A stretch of 64,000 nucleotides of DNA from an uncultured Aliiroseovarius sp. (lineage in GTDB: Bacteria > Pseudomonadota > Alphaproteobacteria > Rhodobacterales > Rhodobacteraceae), in NCBI RefSeq assembly GCF_947492455.1, contig NZ_CANLNB010000003.1, positions 591,484-655,483 of the forward strand. The letters are read 5' to 3'. A model generated the notes under the pieces. It saw only the letters and a program-made list of their open reading frames with translations. It did no database searches and was not told where the DNA came from. Below are positions 60,127-64,000 of the stretch, piece after piece. The stretch's first letter is position 1. Every line of letters begins with the position of its first letter. The position numbers and the translations under genes were made by a program.

Positions 60127-60890
60127 CATTGATCGAGGCGAAGGGCCTGACCGTGCGCCACGGTGCAAACACTGTGCTGGACAGGGTGAATATGTCTGTT
60201 GCGCCAGGCGAAATTGTCACCATCGTCGGCCCGAACGGGTCGGGCAAGACGTCGCTTCTGCGCGCGCTTCTTGGGCTGACCCCGTCCAAGGGGAAGGTCA
60301 CGCGGAAGAGGGGGCTTGTGGTTGGCTATGTGCCGCAGAAACTTGCGCTGGACCCGACGCTCCCGCTGCCGGTGCGCGCGTTTTTGAACCTGCCCAAGGC
60401 ACACGCACCGGATCAGATCGCGGCCATGTTAGAGCGTGTCGGCGTGCCGGGGCTTGCAACGCGCCAGGTGGCGGACTTGTCGGGTGGCCAGCTACAACGT
60501 GTCCTTCTGGCGCGCGCGCTTCTGGAAAAGCCTGATATCCTGATCTTGGACGAGCCGACACAGGGGCTGGACCAGATGGGCGAGGCAGGCTTCTATCGCC
60601 TGATTGAGGATGTTCGCCGTGAAACCGGTGTTGCCGTCCTGATGGTCTCGCATGATCTGCACGTGGTGATGAGCGCCTCGGACCGGGTGATTTGCCTGAA
60701 CGGGCACATCTGCTGCGAGGGCAAGCCCCATGTGGTGCAGAACGCCCCCGAATATCGCGCGCTGTTTGGCCATGGCACGCAAGGTGCACTGGCGCTGTAT
60801 CAGCACGCGCATGACCACGATCACGACGATGGCTGCGGGCATGATCACACACACGACGCCCCGAACGACGAGGTTGAACATGCTAGATGA
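60123..60890 (+). CDS. znuC: Zinc ABC transporter ATP-binding protein ZnuC with His-rich tail
   Basis: The 255-residue ATPase has Walker A GPNGSGKTSLLRALLG, signature LSGGQLQRVLLARALL, Walker B ILILDEPTQGLD and the H-loop SHDLHVVMS. It powers zinc import through ZnuB. The C-terminus ends in a His/Asp-rich tail of about 28 residues (from HAHDHDHDDGCGHDH), unusual for the core enzyme and likely metal-binding. The znuB start lies inside the end of the gene, with an 11-base overlap. Confidence 0.94.
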   Translation: MTLIEAKGLTVRHGANTVLDRVNMSVAPGEIVTIVGPNGSGKTSLLRALLGLTPSKGKVTRKRGLVVGYVPQKLALDPTLPLPVRAFLNLPKAHAPDQIAAMLERVGVPGLATRQVADLSGGQLQRVLLARALLEKPDILILDEPTQGLDQMGEAGFYRLIEDVRRETGVAVLMVSHDLHVVMSASDRVICLNGHICCEGKPHVVQNAPEYRALFGHGTQGALALYQHAHDHDHDDGCGHDHTHDAPNDEVEHAR

Positions 60891-61677
60891 TTTCCTTGTC
60901 CGTGCGGTGCTGGCGGGCGTCGGTCTGTCCATCGCAACCGGCCCGTTGGGCGCTTTCGTCGTCTGGCGACGTCTGGCCTATTTCGGGGATGCCACGGCCC
61001 ATGCCGCCATTTTGGGTGTGGCGCTGGCCTTGATCTTCTCGCTGCCGATCAGCCTTGGCACCTTGCTTGTCGCCTTGGCGATGGCAGGCGCGATCAGCTG
61101 GATGATGGCGCAGGGGCAGTCGCCAGACAGCGGGTTGGGCGTGTTGTCCTTTGGCGCATTGGCGACGGGTCTGGTCGCGATCTCGTTCGTGCCCGACGTC
61201 CGGGTTGATCTGTCCGCCTATCTGTTCGGCGACATCCTGACCGTCACACGATCCGATCTTTTGTTGATTTGGGGCGGGGCCGGTCTGGTTGCCGCAGTGA
61301 TCGCGTGGCGCTGGTCTAAACTGCTGTTGTCGACGCTTAGCCCTGATCTGGCGGCGGCGTCCGGCGTTAAGCCGAACCGCGAAAGCCTTGTTATCACCGT
61401 AGCCATCGCGCTGGTGGTGGCGGTGTCGCTGAAGGTTGTTGGGGCGCTGTTGGTCTCGGCCATGCTGATCATCCCGGCAACAGCTGCACGACGTGTCTCG
61501 TCTTCTCCGGTGCAGATGGTGGTCGCGTCGGTACTGGTCAGCTGGGCGGCCAGCGGGGCGGGGCTTTGGGCGTCGCTACGGTTGGATACGCCTGCTGGGC
61601 CGTCGATCATCGTGGCTGCGGCGTTGATCTTTGTGCTGACAACCGGCTATAGGACGATCCGCAACCAATCCGTTTGA
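60880..61677 (+). CDS. znuB: Zinc ABC transporter permease ZnuB
   Basis: The 265-residue protein has about eight membrane segments and the ABC-3 family sequence GPLGAFVVWRRLAYFGDATA, then HAAILGVALAL, and late VVGALLVSAMLIIPATAARR. It forms the membrane channel of the ZnuABC zinc importer. The ATG at 60880 is chosen from this family beginning (MLDDFLVRAVLAG). It is followed 12 bp later by a phosphate acetyltransferase paralogue on the same strand. Confidence 0.94.
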   Translation: MLDDFLVRAVLAGVGLSIATGPLGAFVVWRRLAYFGDATAHAAILGVALALIFSLPISLGTLLVALAMAGAISWMMAQGQSPDSGLGVLSFGALATGLVAISFVPDVRVDLSAYLFGDILTVTRSDLLLIWGGAGLVAAVIAWRWSKLLLSTLSPDLAAASGVKPNRESLVITVAIALVVAVSLKVVGALLVSAMLIIPATAARRVSSSPVQMVVASVLVSWAASGAGLWASLRLDTPAGPSIIVAAALIFVLTTGYRTIRNQSV

Positions 61678-61689
61678 TAGGAATGCCTT

Positions 61690-62556
61690 ATGACGGCCAC
61701 GCTGGATCGTGCCTTCGAGATCGCTGCAGAGCGAAAACCGCGCGTTGTCTTCCCCGAGATGGAAGATCCGCGTATCTCCGAAGCTGCTGCGCGACTGCAT
61801 ATCGACGGGTTGGCGCAGCCGGTTCCACTTGGCGATCTTGCCGAGCATCACGTCAATGCGCTGACGTCCAACCGAGAAATGCGCCGCTCCATTGCCGAGC
61901 GCCTGTTGCAACGGCCTTTGATGCGCGCGGCCGCCATGGTTGCGACGGGCGAGGCCGATTTATTGGTCGCAGGCGCCATTGCGCCCACCCGGCGCGTGAT
62001 CGAAGCCGCGTCGATGGTGATCGGGTTGGAAGACGGCATCCAAACGCCCTCCAGCTATTTCTTGATGGTTCTTCCTGACGGGCAGGAGTTTATCTTTGCC
62101 GACTGTGCTGTGAACGTGTCGCCTTCGGCGCAGGAGCTTGCTGATATCGCCACGACAAGCGCCAAGACAGCCAGATCCCTTTTAGGTCAGGCGGAAGTTG
62201 CGCTGCTGTCTTTCGCGACCGGGTATTCCGGCGCAGGAGGGAGCGTCGAGAAAGTGCGTGAAGCCGCTTATATCGCGGGGGTCGCTGGCCCGCTGCAAGC
62301 AGATGCTGCCTTGGATATCGCGACCGCGCTGAAGAAACAGGCGGACATCAGCAATCGCGCCAATGTGCTGATTTTTCCGGATCTGGATGCGGGCAACATT
62401 GCCTATAAGCTGTTGGTGCAACTGGCAGGGGCGAAGGCCTATGGCCCGATCCTGCAGGGCTTCAGAAAGCCAATCTGTGATCTTAGTCGCGGTGCCACTG
62501 TGGACGAGATCATTGCGGCGACCGTTTTGTCGATTGCAGGTTCTGATGGGCAGTAG
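61690..62556 (+). CDS. Short phosphate acetyltransferase-like protein
   Basis: The 288-residue protein belongs to the PTA_PTB family. It keeps the C-terminal active-site block GPILQGFRKPICDLSRGATV with the Ser-Arg pair, and FPDLDAGNIAYKLLVQLAGA. It is about 45 residues shorter than the Pta encoded next to it, mainly by a shortened N-terminal half. It may transfer acetyl or another acyl group between CoA and phosphate. It follows znuB by 12 bp but faces the xsc-linked pta gene with only 3 bp between stops, so it may belong functionally to either. Confidence 0.75.
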   Translation: MTATLDRAFEIAAERKPRVVFPEMEDPRISEAAARLHIDGLAQPVPLGDLAEHHVNALTSNREMRRSIAERLLQRPLMRAAAMVATGEADLLVAGAIAPTRRVIEAASMVIGLEDGIQTPSSYFLMVLPDGQEFIFADCAVNVSPSAQELADIATTSAKTARSLLGQAEVALLSFATGYSGAGGSVEKVREAAYIAGVAGPLQADAALDIATALKKQADISNRANVLIFPDLDAGNIAYKLLVQLAGAKAYGPILQGFRKPICDLSRGATVDEIIAATVLSIAGSDGQ

Positions 62557-62559
62557 TGG

Positions 62560-63564
62560 CTATTCGGTATCACTGGCCTGTGCGGCGGTGACGGCGATCA
62601 TGTGCAAGATATCCTCGGACGAACAGCCACGTGACAGGTCGTTGGCCGGTTTGGCCAGCCCCTGAAGGATCGGTCCAATTGCCTCGGCGCCGCCCATACG
62701 TTGGGCGATCTTATAGGCGATGTTGCCACTTTCCAGATTAGGGAAAATGAAGATGTTCGCGTTGCCGTGAAGGGGACTGTCTTCGGCTTTCCGCGCGGCG
62801 ACGTCTGGTACAAAGGCCGCGTCGAACTGTAGTTCGCCGTCGATAATCAGATCTGGCGCGCGGGTGCGGGCAGTTTCTGTGGCGGTCACGACCTTCGACA
62901 CTGCGTCGTGTTCGGCGCTTCCGCGGGTCGAGAACGATAGCATGGCTACGCGCGGTGTCTCGCCAATCAGGCGCTCGAATGAGTTCGCCGAGCTGAGGGC
63001 GATCTGCGCCATTTCGTCGGCTGATGGATCTACCACCAGCCCGCTATCAGCAAAGATCATCGCGCCCTTGCGATCGTGATGTTCCTTGCAGAACAGCATC
63101 AGGAAGAAGGACGACACAAGATTGGTGTCCGGCTTGGTGCCAATGATCTGAATGGCCGCGCGTACGATGTCTGCCGTGGTGGCAACGGCTCCGCCAACGG
63201 TGCCGTCTGCGTGCCCGGACTTCACCAGCAAAGCCGCAAAGATGTGGGGTAGATCGACATCTGCCTGTGCGTCTTCCGGGGTGACACCCTTATGCTTGCG
63301 CAAACTGTAAAACAACTCGGCCATCTCGTTGCGAAGGGGAGAGGTTGCTGGATCATGGATTTCGATCCCGTCGAGGATCTCAAGCCCTTGTGCTGCGAAC
63401 TCGGCATGAATTGCTGCGGTGGTCCCAACAAGACCAATACGCGCAATCCCCTGCGAGACAGCCTGATACCCTGCCGTTACAGCACGTGGATCGCTGCCTT
63501 CAGATAGTACGATCCGCAGATTGGTGCGGGCGGCGTTCTTCAAAAGGGTCTCGAGCGGTTTCAT
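62560..63564 (-). CDS. pta: Phosphate acetyltransferase
   Basis: The 334-residue enzyme matches short-type Pta: IVLSEGSDPRAVTAGYQAVS at the N-terminus, LVKSGHADGTVGGAVATTAD in the middle, and GPILQGLAKPANDLSRGCSS with the active-site Ser-Arg near the end. It converts acetyl phosphate and CoA to acetyl-CoA. It lies 85 bp downstream of xsc on the same strand, the usual arrangement in taurine and sulfoacetaldehyde dissimilation, where Xsc releases acetyl phosphate. The ATG at 63564 has GAGG upstream and is preferred over a start 7 codons earlier. Confidence 0.93.
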   Translation of the reverse strand: MKPLETLLKNAARTNLRIVLSEGSDPRAVTAGYQAVSQGIARIGLVGTTAAIHAEFAAQGLEILDGIEIHDPATSPLRNEMAELFYSLRKHKGVTPEDAQADVDLPHIFAALLVKSGHADGTVGGAVATTADIVRAAIQIIGTKPDTNLVSSFFLMLFCKEHHDRKGAMIFADSGLVVDPSADEMAQIALSSANSFERLIGETPRVAMLSFSTRGSAEHDAVSKVVTATETARTRAPDLIIDGELQFDAAFVPDVAARKAEDSPLHGNANIFIFPNLESGNIAYKIAQRMGGAEAIGPILQGLAKPANDLSRGCSSEDILHMIAVTAAQASDTE

Positions 63565-63614
63565 CGGTGCCTCGGGATCAAGCAAGGGGGTGCCGGGATG
63601 TGGCCGGCAGATAA

Positions 63615-63640
63615 CCGGGCGCGAGGGATCCCGCGCCCGG
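63615..63640 (-). repeat. Hairpin between xsc and pta
   Basis: CCGGGCGCG (63615-63623) and CGCGCCCGG (63632-63640) form a perfect 9-bp stem with an 8-base loop, 9 bp past the xsc stop. No strong T run follows on the minus strand, so it more likely stabilises the xsc mRNA or partly terminates than isolates pta. Confidence 0.55.
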
Positions 63641-63649
63641 AAGTTTTCA

Positions 63650-64000
63650 TCAAACCTGTTGCGGTTTCATGTCGTCTTTGTTGATGCCAGCGACTTTGAC
63701 CGGCTTCTTCATCGCGTCGCGGCGGAAGGGTTCGCCCAGTTCCTGGTTGATCATCGCCTCGATCAGGGTGGTGATGCCGTTCTTCTGGTCTTCCACGGCC
63801 TGGCTCATCGCGGCGGTCAGTTCGTCCATTGTGCGGGCGACGACGCCTTTCAGGCCGCACGCGTTGGCGATGCCGGCGTAGGACACTTGCTGGTCCAGCT
63901 CGGTGCCGACGAAGTTGTCGTCAAACCACAGGGTCGAGTTCCGCTTTTCCGCACCCCACTGGTAGTTGCGGAAGACCACTTGGGTCACGGCGGGCCATTC
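63650..64000 (-). CDS. xsc: Sulfoacetaldehyde acetyltransferase Xsc, C-terminal part
   Basis: The gene is cut by the right window edge; about 116 C-terminal residues are visible. VVFRNYQWGAEKRNSTLWFD, then FVGTELDQQVSYAGIANACG and TTLIEAMINQELGEPFRRDA are characteristic of the thiamine diphosphate enzyme Xsc, which cleaves sulfoacetaldehyde with phosphate to acetyl phosphate and sulfite. It is the central step in bacterial use of taurine, isethionate and related sulfonates. The frame is open to the window end, so the start lies outside. pta follows downstream. Confidence 0.92.
   Translation of the reverse strand, partial: EWPAVTQVVFRNYQWGAEKRNSTLWFDDNFVGTELDQQVSYAGIANACGLKGVVARTMDELTAAMSQAVEDQKNGITTLIEAMINQELGEPFRRDAMKKPVKVAGINKDDMKPQQV

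Overview
The window looks like a chromosomal segment of a marine alphaproteobacterium of the Rhodobacterales (Roseobacter group). Evidence from the sequence is high GC with strong third-position bias, an alphaproteobacterial rpoH with a matching heat-shock promoter, a compact holB-tmk-dacC housekeeping operon, many N-methyl/betaine catabolism genes (soxBDAG-type oxidase, two BCCT carriers) and an xsc-pta sulfoacetaldehyde locus. No species can be named from the sequence alone. No CRISPR array, rRNA operon or prophage was seen. One tRNA (Ser-UGA) is present.

Layout. 1-3.1 kb: 3' end of an RluA-family pseudouridine synthase, a cardiolipin synthase-like phospholipase D protein, and rpoH. 3.2-11.6 kb: a phenylacetate degradation operon on the minus strand (thiolase, paaA, paaB, paaC, paaD, paaE, an extra PaaA-like protein, paaZ, paaX) with a candidate promoter and operator at 11.67-11.71 kb. 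11.8-18.3 kb: minus-strand housekeeping operon (SPOR lipoprotein, dacC-type carboxypeptidase, tmk, holB, tatD-type DNase, MBL hydrolase, AEC transporter). 18.5-19.1 kb: tRNA-Ser followed by a decayed IS3-family element. 19.1-22.0 kb: GntR regulator divergent from a creatinase-like M24 protein and a nitrilase-family hydrolase. 22.2-27.3 kb: heterotetrameric sarcosine oxidase-like operon whose delta subunit has lost its zinc cysteines.

27.3-36.9 kb: a GlxA/AraC regulator and a LysR regulator divergent from an operon-like set (aldehyde dehydrogenase, M19-like protein with altered metal ligands, BCCT carrier, a 567-residue protein of unknown family, a DUF3726-like protein, an Ldh-family reductase). 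This reads as an uncharacterised catabolic pathway for an imported betaine-like compound. 37.4-39.2 kb: a second, BetP-like BCCT carrier, then about 0.9 kb of decayed DNA.

40.2-43.1 kb: the most unusual locus. E1-alpha and E1-beta of a 2-oxoacid dehydrogenase are followed by an E2-like protein that has lipoyl and subunit-binding domains, but a PglD/NeuD-type left-handed beta-helix acyltransferase in place of the normal catalytic core. 43.2-46.8 kb: AraC regulator, acyl-CoA dehydrogenase, 8-oxoguanine deaminase-like amidohydrolase. 47.2-49.4 kb: sulfotransferase and polysaccharide pyruvyl transferase, probably surface-glycan genes. 49.8-54.6 kb: a DadA/PuuB-like oxidase and a selenium cassette (selD fused to a flavin oxidoreductase, mnmH). 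54.9-58.5 kb: 5-oxoprolinase. 58.5-61.7 kb: zinc uptake (znuA divergent from zur-znuC-znuB). 61.7-64 kb: two convergent phosphate acetyltransferase paralogues and the 3' end of xsc.
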